Under the pieces are notes generated by a model. It was given only the letters and a program-made list of their open reading frames with translations. It was not told where the DNA came from and ran no database searches. Shown here in pieces: positions 10,570 to 20,552 of a DNA stretch of 64,000 bases (position 1 is its first letter; every line of letters begins with the position of its first letter). Where the stretch lies: contig OW387134.1 in NCBI GenBank assembly GCA_936440205.1, positions 21,244,908 to 21,308,907 on the forward strand. The letters run 5' to 3'. The translations under genes and the position numbers were made by a program. Source of the DNA: Lepidonotus clava. Its lineage: Eukaryota > Annelida > Polychaeta > Phyllodocida > Polynoidae.

Positions 10570-11925
10570 CTTATTTCTAAAGGGTCTGTTTAAAGCTCTA
10601 TTTTATGTGATGTTTATGTTTATCATCTTTATGTTTTCTTTATAATTACACTACGTTTAATTGTATGGTCTGTGTCACGCTGTATGTTAGGTCTTTGTAC
10701 TTTCTTCAATTGTAAAGTCGTTTTATAAACTTTTATCAAAGAACTTTGCGCTTCTTGTTTTGATTGTGGCATGCTCGATAAGCAGGGAAGTATTTCTATA
10801 GATATGTTGGTAAGACTCGCCTTATATTAGTCTAAAACCGTACGCGTTATACAGGTCCTTCTCATAAGTGAATCGTAAATTCATGAATACTTTTTATTTA
10901 CGATACGAAACGCATTTAACTATAATGACCTGTCATTTTGTTGAAAACCCGAATGTGCTATTTCTTGAAGATAGACCACGAACTTGAAATCGATTACAAT
11001 ACAACACTTTTTTGATGAGTGTTATGGTACAAGGTCTCTACCATTAGAAGAGCAATGGAATGACACCTAGGCCTGTTATCAATAATAACATAAATCAATC
11101 ATAAAAAGTGTATTTTAAACAAACATAAGCTCGATATACGATTTTTAAAATGATGCGACATGAATCATCTCTTCGTACTTATTTCGCAGTCATGAAAAAA
11201 TAATGTTGCATGAAGCCGGTTTTAATTAAGAACTGTTACTTCTTTTCAAGTGGATCCTTTTTAGTTCGATTCCATGCAGTAAGGTGCAAAAGTAATTTTT
11301 CAGAAATTTTATTATGATCAAATACATCGCTGCCAGTAGGACCTATCAAAATTTACAAGTGACCATGTAGTCTCCTGATGAACCCGAAATACTTTCTAGG
11401 ATTTGTATGGCACGGTGACCTATATTCTTTCTGTGAGAGAATAAAAAAACCTCTTGCATATAGTGTAACCCTTTAAAGTGGGAGTTCTCCGGGAGTTATG
11501 TATAGGTAACTTGGAGCTTCTGTGACATTGCAAAATTAATAATTTAAAAAACAAACAAGTCAATTTAGGTGTCGAGATTTATTAAGGGACAATAGCTTAA
11601 TTAGCTATAGCCATAATTTCGGTTGGAGCCCGATCGCCAGATTGTGGCGTTAACCACATTTAATTCCACTACTAGTTTTGGTTGCAGACCTAGTTTAGCC
11701 TCAGGCCCCTAAATTAGGGGCCTGTCTCGCAGATTACCTAAGGGGTCGACCCTAGCCCGAGCCAGAGTAAAAGCGCTCTTGTCAGCGTCATACTGCTCTT
11801 TCCAAAACCGAAATTTTATTTAGCTACAAATTCAATTTATAACCATAACACTTGTATCGATTGACGCACGTTCGGCAGCATATTGGTAGTAAACACACAA
11901 AAATACAACATTTTTCACACAAGAC
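10570..11925. other. Tail-to-tail spacer between the five-exon gene and the second membrane gene
   Basis: About 1.35 kb of AT-rich sequence without a supported gene. It holds a perfect palindrome at 11702-11724 (CAGGCCCCTAAATTAGGGG and its completion CCTG) and a minus-strand AATAAA (plus TTTATT at 11815-11820) that fits the 3' end of the gene at 11926-12756. Confidence 0.5.
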
Positions 11926-12756
11926 TTAATCAAGGTCAACACGGCTTAAGTCGACTGAAGTATTAGTACTAATTGCAAGCTCACCGGGCCGGTATTTCCC
12001 CAAAAGAACAGGCTCTCCTATGCCTATACCCATGGTAACCAACTGGTAGCGTATAATGTCCTTAGTCATCAATCTTGTCAACATGATGTCCTTCAGTTTA
12101 TTAACCTTTAAATGTGTGGGCAGTCGTGTCGATGTGCCGGTATAGCAGTCGGTCATTTGGATGACACAGTTCAATGTGTATCGTGCGCCTAGGCATATAT
12201 TTTCGGCTTTAGTCAGTGTGATAGGATCGTCTGTTTGAAAGATATAATCTCCAAAATGTCCAGGGAACGTGCCTATTTTAAGCCATACACTGTGATTGCC
12301 CGAGACAAGCAAGTATACACGAAAACGAGCATCTGCGAAGATGCGATTAATTCCGGAGCAAACAAAGAATATGCTAATAATTATGGCTACGGCGAGGATA
12401 AGAAGAAGAGTGTACGAAGAGAGAAGTACCACAGTTGGGAATTCTTTAATGTTTCCGTCTCCTGGGTTGGCTTCAGATCCAGTGTCAGTTACGGTATGGT
12501 CCTGGTCCAACAAGGCTTGCAGGGTGTCATGAAAGGTGAGGCCGGTCATCGCATCGTGTTTTGGTGGAGGGTGACCGGTAAATGGAGCAGTGAGGTTGAC
12601 CAACCGGGTACGGGTTACTCCAGGCTTATTGTGAACGACCCTAGGCCAGTGTCCGCCACTGGCAGCTCGAACAAATTCCACGCATGATACAAGAACCAAG
12701 TACGCGGCAGCTATATATTGAAAAAAAAAGAAAGAAGAGAACATGAAGGTTGTCAT
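11926..12756 (-). CDS. Type I membrane protein of unknown family
   Basis: 276 codons from the ATG at 12756; the open frame runs further upstream only through a TTG. A hydrophobic signal peptide (about residues 1-32, rich in Phe at FFFF) leads into a short ectodomain of roughly 80 residues with an N-glycosylation site (NLT). A strong membrane segment follows near residues 108-132 (ILAVAIIISIFFVC), then a 145-residue predicted cytoplasmic domain with VWLKIGTFPGHFGDYIF and a later RLPTHLKVNKLKDIMLTRL block. That block is spaced like the C-terminal block of the membrane protein at 5603-6214. The gene converges on the five-exon gene and diverges from the transposase gene. I do not recognise the family. 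No close TATAAATA box is seen, unlike its neighbours. Confidence 0.6.
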   Translation of the reverse strand: MTTFMFSSFFFFQYIAAAYLVLVSCVEFVRAASGGHWPRVVHNKPGVTRTRLVNLTAPFTGHPPPKHDAMTGLTFHDTLQALLDQDHTVTDTGSEANPGDGNIKEFPTVVLLSSYTLLLILAVAIIISIFFVCSGINRIFADARFRVYLLVSGNHSVWLKIGTFPGHFGDYIFQTDDPITLTKAENICLGARYTLNCVIQMTDCYTGTSTRLPTHLKVNKLKDIMLTRLMTKDIIRYQLVTMGIGIGEPVLLGKYRPGELAISTNTSVDLSRVDLD

Positions 12757-13158
12757 CTCAACTTTAAACAAACACCTTCGTTCCAAATTACCATGGCCAG
12801 GCTATTCAAACAGACAGAATAAACTATAACTGCCATATGGCCACACCCTTGAATTCAGAAAACTGGCCATATTATTTAATTAGGAAGGGCGACCCCCAGA
12901 ATGAATACATATGTTTTACCTATTTTGAATAATTTGGAAAGTCGGCCATCGACTCGTATCACTTGTACAACAAAAGTAATTAAGAAGATTCTCACCAAGG
13001 GTGGCACTCAGGATTTTGACACTCATGATATTCACGTAGCCGTACACCAAACGCACTATATAACGAAATAAGCTGACCCTAAGTAGTAGCAGAAAGCTTA
13101 AGGTTTGACCTTCGAGCTAAACTTCGAGCTCAGTTTTCAAGGCAGATGAAATCCTATG

Positions 13159-13317
13159 ACCAGTCGACCTGACGGCAGCCGATGCGTTTCGGAAGCTGAG
13201 GAAACTTCACCGCCCTTTAATGGATAGACCCTAGGTTTTAATGGCAGGTGTCATGCCCTCACCAGTCCAGACGGCGGACGATGCGTTTCGAAAGCTGGAG
13301 AAACTTCACGCGCCCGA
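13159..13317 (+). repeat. Direct repeat pair upstream of the transposase promoter
   Basis: Two copies of a unit of about 57 bp (13159-13215 and 13260-13317) share ACCAGTC, GATGCGTTTCG, AAGCTG and GAAACTTCAC in order. They lie 210-370 bp before the TATA box of the transposase gene. Repeated subterminal or promoter motifs are bound by element proteins in plant CACTA elements (established); a similar role here is inference. Confidence 0.55.
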
Positions 13318-13527
13318 CAAATCACGACAACGCGCTACCGTGACGGCCAGGCTGGAGGCGACATTAATCTCCTGGTAATACTGTGGCAGGCTGTTCTCGG
13401 CTTTAATTTCACACGGGTGTCTGAGGTTAGGAGCTCGGGTGCAACTACCCCTGGGTCGGGGCTGTGGCATGTCGCGGCAATTCGCGGCTTTCAGCTGGTG
13501 GGACCATAGGCGTCGGTCTGTACCATA

Positions 13528-13535
13528 TATAAATA
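13528..13535 (+). promoter_or_regulatory. TATA box of the transposase gene
   Basis: TATAAATA within CATATATAAATAC, 76 bp before the ATG at 13604, which itself sits in a GCCATGG start context. Confidence 0.65.
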
Positions 13536-13603
13536 CTTGTGTCGCGGTCGCAAATGGGGAAGGTTCATAGCCCTGAAGTGCTGCTGTCTAACTCAAGTTC
13601 GCC

Positions 13604-16600
13604 ATGGCCTCGCGATCGTGGTGTTTCAAGGGTCTGACCAGTGACCAGGCAGAAACCAGAAGAAATATGGACACTAGCCGAAACCGATGGTGCGACACAT
13701 GTAAACGTGCAGTTTCAAAAAGTACATATAACAGGAAGCATCTTAAGGAGCATGGTGAGTACCAGATAAATAGTATAACTAGGATAAAGTCACTTTCACC
13801 TGAAATCGATATCCTTCAAAACCTTCATAGCTAGCTTGCGCGCATAGATATTATTTTCAAATACCTACTATACTCTTAATGATCAGTTAGTGTTTGGAAA
13901 ATTATCGCCAGCCTAAATCTTTTCTTGACAATTAAACAATTGTTCAAATAATGAATGACTTGAACAATGGACGTTATATATATGTATCCCTCCATGCATC
14001 TTTCCATCATAGCTTTTGAGTCAGAGAAACAACATTGGGTGGGAAAGTCTGTACTCTGAAACCCGACTGTACATTTGATTTATTATTATACATGTGTCTT
14101 GCAGAACCAATCCCATTTGGTTTACCTCAACGCGCTGGCAATCAGGCAGAAGTGGGTCTTGAGGCCGAAGCTGCAGATATTCAGGCTCAGGCAGGTAACC
14201 AGGCTGAAGCAGGTTTTCAGGCTGAGGCAGTTAACCAGGCTGAAGCAGGTTTTCAGGCTGAGGCAGGTAACCAGGCGGAAGCAGATATTCAGGCTCAGGC
14301 AGGTAACCAGGCTGAAGCAGGTTTTCAGGCTGAGGCAGTTAACCAGGCTGAAGCAGGTTTTCAGGCTGAGGCAGGTAACCAGGCGGAAGCAGGTTTTCAG
14401 GCTGAGGCAGGTAACCAGGCTGAAGCAGGTTTTCAGGCTGAGGCAGGTAACAAGGCTGAAGCGGGTGTTGAGGCTGAGGCAGGTAACCAGGCTGAAGCGG
14501 GTATTGAGGCTGAAGGTGGTATGCAGGTTGAAGCGGGAATTCGGGCTGAAGGTGGTATCCAGGTTGGAGCTGGTATTCGGGAAGAAGCTGCAGCTGCTAA
14601 TCAGCGGCAGGCTGAAGTCGGCAATCCGGGAGAAGCAGACAGTCAGCCTGTGGGTCGCAATCAGCCTGTTGAAGAGGCGGTACCCATGGAAGCCGATGAG
14701 GAGTCACGTGATGATATGGAAGACTATTACGGTACCATGGAAGATTCCCAAGAAACGGAAGAAAATGATAAGCTTGATCCAGAGGCAGTCAAGATTCGCA
14801 ACAGGGCCATCCGTCACTTAAAAGTGGTTTTCGGTGACGGGACGGGTCGTCCTAGCCCATTGGCAAGGCTTGTTAGTGGTACCCCTAATAAGAATATCCA
14901 AAGCCTATTTTCATGGGTTCTGTTCTTTCTTTTGCAGTGGCAGATCCACACCTTCACCAGTGATACGCAAATGGCTAAAGTTATGTGCTTCATTTGTGAA
15001 TTATTGACGGTAGCAGGTAATGACCGGGTTTCACAAGCAGCGGAGGCAGTATTCCCCAAAACGATGCGGATGATGTACAAATGGTTGGGTACAGACCTAA
15101 CGATGACTAATTACTCTATCAGTGTATGCTGCCCGGCCTGTTATACGTTGTCGCATTCTGTGTTGTCCACCACTGAGCGTGTGCGAGCTCGAGGCTTTTA
15201 CACGGATCATAATGGTAATCAGCAACCCATTAGGTGTACTACCATCGGTGATGATTTAAAACGCTGCAACAGGAAATTGTTTTATGAGACCAAGATTGTG
15301 GGGGAAATTGCCTTCCTTCCAGTCAGGACATTCTGTTACCAGTCGCTCGAGAAGAGTTTGCAGGTTATGATGAAACGTCCAGGTTTTGAGCTGAAATGTA
15401 GAGAGTGGAAGGGCAGGAGGATACCCAAAGGAGTGTTTGCTGACATTTACGACGGTTCGGTATGGAAAGAATTTAACGCGAACAACGACGGCTTTCTTGA
15501 TAATGAAAACAACTTGGCTCTTCAGATGAATATCGATTGGTTTCAACCATTCTCTCGGAAAGCTTCGATGTCAGTAGGGGGCATTTACCTAACAATACTT
15601 AACCTACCCAGAAATGAGCGGTACAGACTTGAGAACGTCATACTATACGGTATCATTCCAAACTTAAGTAAAGAACCTGCCGACCTTACCAGTTTTCTGA
15701 GGCCCCTAGTCAACGAACTCAAGGAATTCTGGCATCAGGGAAAAAGGCTTATAACCAACGTTTGCCCAAATGGCAAGACCGTTAAGTTGGCGCTTTTGAA
15801 CGTTGCTGCCGACCTGCCTGCAGGGAGGAAGACCTGCGGTTTCCTGCTACCTAATGCTATCATGGGTTGTTCAAAATGTCTGAAGGAATTCAAGAATTCA
15901 AACCGTGGAGGATTCAACATGGCGAATTGGACTCCTCGTACTCTGGACCAACACAAGGAGAGAGTGAGTGAGATTACAGCTGCATCCACCCCGAGAGAGA
16001 AAAGTAAACTTGAGAAACAGTATGGAGCTCGTTCCTGTGTCCTCCTGGAATTGCCCTACTTCAATCCCATCAGGTAAGTTCAATCTCCAGGCCGAACAAA
16101 TTTAAAGGCCAATCTTACACAGAATTATACCAAAATATTAACAATTTTAATTTGACATTTGAATAAACATTAATACAAATGTTTCCATTAGCAGTAACTG
16201 TATTATATGACATTCATTTCTTCAGGTTCCTCTCGATCGATGTGATGCATAATGTACTGTTGGGTAAGTGTTGAAGCTTGACCTAACGTTAATTAATGTT
16301 TAGCACTGATAATGTGTTTGAAATGGAAATTGCATTTGCCTTTAATTTGGACTATTAGTTCATTGGGGTTTCAATACCGATTTCACATATGTGCTTTTAT
16401 TATTGGGATTCAGGGACTGCCAAGCGAATGTGGAAGAGGTGGACCGACAAAGAGTTGTCAAAGAAGAAGAAGAATTCAACAGATGACGTTGTACTAAGCG
16501 CTAATCAGGTGTTGACTATTGATACTCGTCTGAATCAGTTTAAAGAGGGACTACCGGATGACTGCGTGGTAACTAACATCAAATCGAACGCTGGGATGTG

Positions 16601-17687
16601 GACGGCAAAGGAGTGGAAGAATTGGGTTACAGTCTCGTCTGGATACTGCCTCCAGGGCCTTTTGCCGGAGAATATGCTTCATAGCTGGCAGCGTTTCGTA
16701 GAAGCCACTCGACTTCTGTGCAAGCCTTGTATTACACACCACGAGATAGAACAGGCACACAGGAAACTATTGCACTTTTGTAAGAGCACAGAGCTCCAGT
16801 TCGGTTCTGATTTCATTACCCCAAACATGCATCTACATCTCCATTTAAAGGAGTGTCTCCGGGAGTATGGTCCATCTCCCAGTACTTGGCTGTTCAGTTT
16901 TGAGCGGTATAATGGTTACTTGGGGGATGTGCCGACTAACAATCGCCAGATAGAGAAACAATTGTTTGAGAGGTTTCACAGGATGAGTCGTGTCAGTCAG
17001 GCGCGCGCCGAAATGCCGTCCAAACACGAGGGGAAATTTGGCAAACACTGCCAGCTGGGAGAAGGAGAGAAGAAAGCAAGAACGGTCCTGGAAACACTCG
17101 ATGTACCCAATGAGCGAGATTTCGCGCAGTGCGAGAGCCTATGGAGTCTCCCCGACGGCTTCGAGACATTTAGAGGAGAAAATGTGTGGATCGACTCGGA
17201 CGATCTTGAGCTGCTCAAAAAAACATACAAAAAGATGTACCCCACAGAACCGGAGATCCTAGAGAAGTCATTTCTGCCTTCAGTTTACGTGAAGTCTAAA
17301 GTCGCAAAATATGGCCCCATGACTTATTCCAGCACAAATTCCAGCAGTGGTAAAAAGTTGTCTAGACTAATGGCAAATTGGTACGACGACGGACAGACTG
17401 ACCCCCGGGAGCGACCGTGCATCGCCACCCACTACATGAAACATTACATACAATGTAATGCAACCGGGCAGAAGAGGCAACATGTGTTTGCAGCTGTGAA
17501 GTGGTACCGACCCAGCACCGTCGATTCCAGATACATAAGTCCTTATACAATGTGGCACAAGGAAAAGTTCGAGCAACCTTCATGGGCATCTTTCCTGCCT
17601 GTTATGCGGATAAGTGGACATTTTGGATATGTGGTTGAACAAGAAAATATGATCGTATGTCCCCTTCGGCGCCACGACTTCTTGTAG
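13604..17687 (+). CDS. tnp2-type (CACTA/EnSpm superfamily) transposase with zinc finger and DUF4218-like region
   Basis: Exons 13604-13754, 14105-16073, 16226-16263 and 16414-17687, with GT/AG borders and matching phases, give 1143 residues. Residues about 27-50 form a C2H2/BED-like finger (CDTC ... H-x3-H). Then comes a GNQAEAGFQAEA repeat tract, an acidic stretch, and the tnp2 domain: a cysteine pair (CCPAC), INLPR-type core (LTILNLPRNERYRLENV), IIPNLSKEPADLTSFLRPL, and LSIDVMHNVLLGTAKRMW encoded across the tiny 38 bp exon. The acidic residues in MNIDWFQPF and SIDVMHN fit two of the DDE/D triad; the third is not certain. A DUF4218-like block follows (LHLHLKECLREYGPSPSTWL, then FERYNGYLG). 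No stop interrupts the spliced frame, so the gene looks whole. It is the best evidence that the island is or was mobile. Confidence 0.88.
14131..14620 (+). repeat. In-frame tandem repeat inside the transposase gene
   Basis: A 36 bp unit encoding about GNQAEAGFQAEA is repeated roughly a dozen times with drift at the 3' end. It separates the zinc finger from the catalytic domain and gives a low-complexity Gln/Glu/Ala/Gly linker. Copy number probably varies between copies. Confidence 0.85.
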
Positions 17688-18423
17688 ATCTAGAGGACCT
17701 ATAGATATATATAACGAACTCGTGCACGTAGTGTCCGAAATTAAGCTGAAAACGTATGCATCATTAATGAGATTGTGCACCACAAATATTGGATATGCAC
17801 CCCCCGATATATGGGAATGAAAAAATTCCATGAGAAGTGTGCACATGTATAAAAAAATGTGCAAACCTTAAAAATAACGCACCTGGCAGTGAGTGTGCAG
17901 AATCACGAGTGTGAGTGTGCAGATCTAGACTCACGAGTGTGAGTGTGATCCCCGGGTGAAGGCCTATAGGCCCGGCCTATAGGGTGCAGCAGCTTAATTT
18001 CGGACAATGTCCGGTGTTTTATATGCATTGTTAGGATTATGTGATTTAGACGCTTTTGCCAACAAAAGCAACATTTTTTTATTAGGAATAATTATATTAC
18101 GCCCTAAACCTTATAATGTGACTACTTTCAAATTTAAAATAAAAGGTAGGAAATTACTTCGCAAGGTTACGGTGCCAGGATGTGCGACTTTGAGGTACGT
18201 TTTCTGAAGTTATTTCACAGGCTGGGGGTGTGGGGCCGTGTGCATTTACGGGTGGTTTCTTGAGTCAGGTGTCAGGACGTGCACATCCAGCTGCCAGGGC
18301 TGCGCTGCGCGAGCGACACCTTATGTAACACCTGACACCGGTCGCTCAGGCTGCTCGGCTGACCTAGATGGCCCCTCATTACCCTGCCCCCCGGGGGGGT
18401 CGGGGGGGGGGGGGGGCACCAGC
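17688..18423. other. Spacer between the transposase and PHD-like genes, with short tandem repeats
   Basis: Contains three close copies of CACGAGTGTGAGTGTG or its variants between about 17886 and 17950, then a CCTATAGGCC dyad near 17961-17982, and a GC-rich promoter-like part from 18210 with G-runs near 18390-18415. No coding sequence is supported here. Confidence 0.5.
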
Positions 18424-18432
18424 TTTATAAGG
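18424..18432 (+). promoter_or_regulatory. TATA box of the PHD-like gene
   Basis: TTTATAAGG follows a GC-rich stretch and lies 118 bp before the first ATG (18542). A second candidate, CATAAAAG at 18480-18487, is nearer; I cannot choose between them. Confidence 0.4.
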
Positions 18433-18541
18433 AGGTGCCCACCACGTGCACACACACAGTCCCGCGCCAGCCTCACGACCATAAAAGCCGTACGTACGCA
18501 GAAGTTTGCTGATATTAAACACAAGCACCACATTGTGAACA

Positions 18542-20059
18542 ATGGCGACCGCGCAGAAAACCCGGTAGGTGAATCAGATAACTTGCCTATAATTTGATAA
18601 GATAACATGCCTATATAGAGAAGTAGTGTTTTTTCAGGCTTTGCGGGAGAATGACTTGGGGGTTACACTTCCATATATAGAGTGTTTGTTAACAAATGTA
18701 TAATTGTGTGGATAATAGCTGTTACGTTTGGTAGATATTTTCCATTTTTTTTCGTTTTCTCCCCATACACGTAGATAACCAATTCCAGACACTTAAAGGT
18801 TGTTTTTTTTGGCTCATTCAAGCAACCATGTGCGGTCGGAGGAGGAAGAGGAATCCCAGGCATGGACACCGCGTGAGGAGAAAAATATTGAAGAGGAGGA
18901 AACGATCTGGACGGAACCCGAATGGACCGAGTGCGCGCCCCTGTTCACCCCTAAGTAGGTTTAAATTGTTCAACACTGTTGCAATTGATGGACAGGGATG
19001 GAAGAGAAGCATGGAAAGAAAATTATTAACTTACTATCTGGTAGGATGACTATCGTCATGCCAAATAATGCACACTGTCTAAAACCCGACGACGGACTCG
19101 CGGTCGGACATAGTTGTGGTCGCTCGAATTCATGTAACATGCTGAAACAACAGGCTCTTTTTTGGACATTTTAAAAATTGCAAATTTGTCAGACTGGCAC
19201 AATAACATGAAATAGAGATTGGATGAGAAAAATTGAGATGCCGATGATTTGGTAGTTTCGACCACCTATGTTGAAATGATGGACGGTGTGATGATTTTTG
19301 AAATTTTTTCCAGGACGCACGACCAACAACAGCTCCCGGACGGCCCATCAGAGTGGACGTGCGTCTACTGTTCGGAGGATCCGACCCAGGTTGGTACATT
19401 TGTATTTACACGATGAAGCTAAGTGGGAAATAAAACATGTAAGCGTATGAAGGGAAATATGTATAAACAAAACAAAATGATGAGTGGGGCGATTTCACGA
19501 GTACAATTGTTCTGAAATTTGCCAATATTACGAGGGACACGCTGGTATGTAGTAAGTGCAAAATTGACTTTTGCACATTTAACTATAACCACACAATTTT
19601 TTTCAGGAGCAGGAGGAGTACTTAACGGACCAAAGGTGGAAGGCGATGAAAACGTTTGCCGAAGACCAACACGCCACACAACCGCAGGCCATATTCTTGG
19701 ATGGCAACTACAGGTACGCCGGGGTTTTTTTTCATAATAAATAATATTATATAGCGACAATGATTTTCGATGATGCTACTAGGCAAAAAATAACGAGGGC
19801 ATAGAATCTTGATGTTGACGTTGGAGTGAACGCCGAATTTCGTACGGTTACTAAAAATTGTGATTGATGATGGTCCGATTAGTTCGTGCACACAATTTAA
19901 AAAAATGTGTATTTAAACATGCCTCCGTAATATTTCAGAATGTACTTGGTCTGCAACTACTGCGGCCGGTGCTACCACGCCGACTGTGAGGGGGGCGAGC
20001 CTGCCAGCATCATGTGCTCCGAGGTGTTGTGCGAGTGGTGCGCCGAGGATAAAGATTAA
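18542..20059 (+). CDS. Five-exon PHD-finger-like protein
   Basis: Exons 18542-18564, 18823-18954, about 19314-19389, 19607-19713 and 19939-20059 join in phase to 152 residues ending in TAA; AATAAA follows at 20075-20080. The first exon is only 23 bp. Residues 9-52 are strongly acidic (EEEEES, EEEET) with repeated tryptophans. Cysteines then fall in a C4HC3 pattern: C-x2-C (WTCVYC), C-x2-C-x4-H-x2-C (CNYCGRCYHADC) and C-x2-C (CEWC). This fits a PHD finger, a fold that often reads histone tails, but with an unusually long spacer of about 50 residues between the first and second cysteine pairs. No stop breaks the spliced frame. It lies on the same strand as the transposase, about 850 bp beyond it. 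Its role is unknown; chromatin targeting would be a guess. Confidence 0.7.
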
Positions 20060-20201
20060 TAGAATCGATTCAGCAATAAAATAGTACACTAGATTTTAAC
20101 TACACTTTGTGTCAAATGTCCTTTTATTTTTGTTTTTATATAGTAACACTAGCTATAGGTTAGAATTTACCTTAAATCACAGCTTCACGCTAAACTATGT
20201 T

Positions 20202-20552
20202 TTTTGTGTGTACCTGGCAGTCTACGGCCGATCGTACAGAGTATATTGAACAGATAATGTGAGTCATAATATATGTTTCATCTAAATTTACAAATATACT
20301 AGATCAGAGTGAAACACAGTCTTTTAATGCCTACTAACTTCTAAGTACAGTGAGAGTAGAACACTGGTAAAGCGCGGCCATCAAATACAACCCACATTCC
20401 CCGTATAGGTCTATAGGCATAGAAACTTTGCTAAATCTGAGGGGTTCCAGAGACCCCCTAATTTGGATAATTCCCTTTATTGGTAGTTTAATTGCGTAAA
20501 ATTTGAGAAATCGGAGGGGGGTCAACCGAACATGGGACCCCCCCCCCCCCCT
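20202..20552 (+). repeat. Repeat shared with 23175-23515 (copy 1)
   Basis: From TTTTGTGTGTACCTGGCAG to the run of C near 20550, this block is nearly identical to 23175-23515. It starts about 140 bp after the PHD-like gene. No coding function is supported; the 63-codon minus-strand frame is identical in both copies only because the DNA is. Confidence 0.85.

Noticed and set aside
14075-14821. Arg/Leu-rich frame of 248 codons overlapping the transposase
   Set aside because: A shifted reading of the GNQAEAGFQAEA repeat.
13604-17687. Transposase as a KDZ (Kyakuja-Dileera-Zisupton) enzyme
   Set aside because: The MHNVLLGTAKRMW block and the DUF4218-like region fit tnp2/CACTA proteins better.
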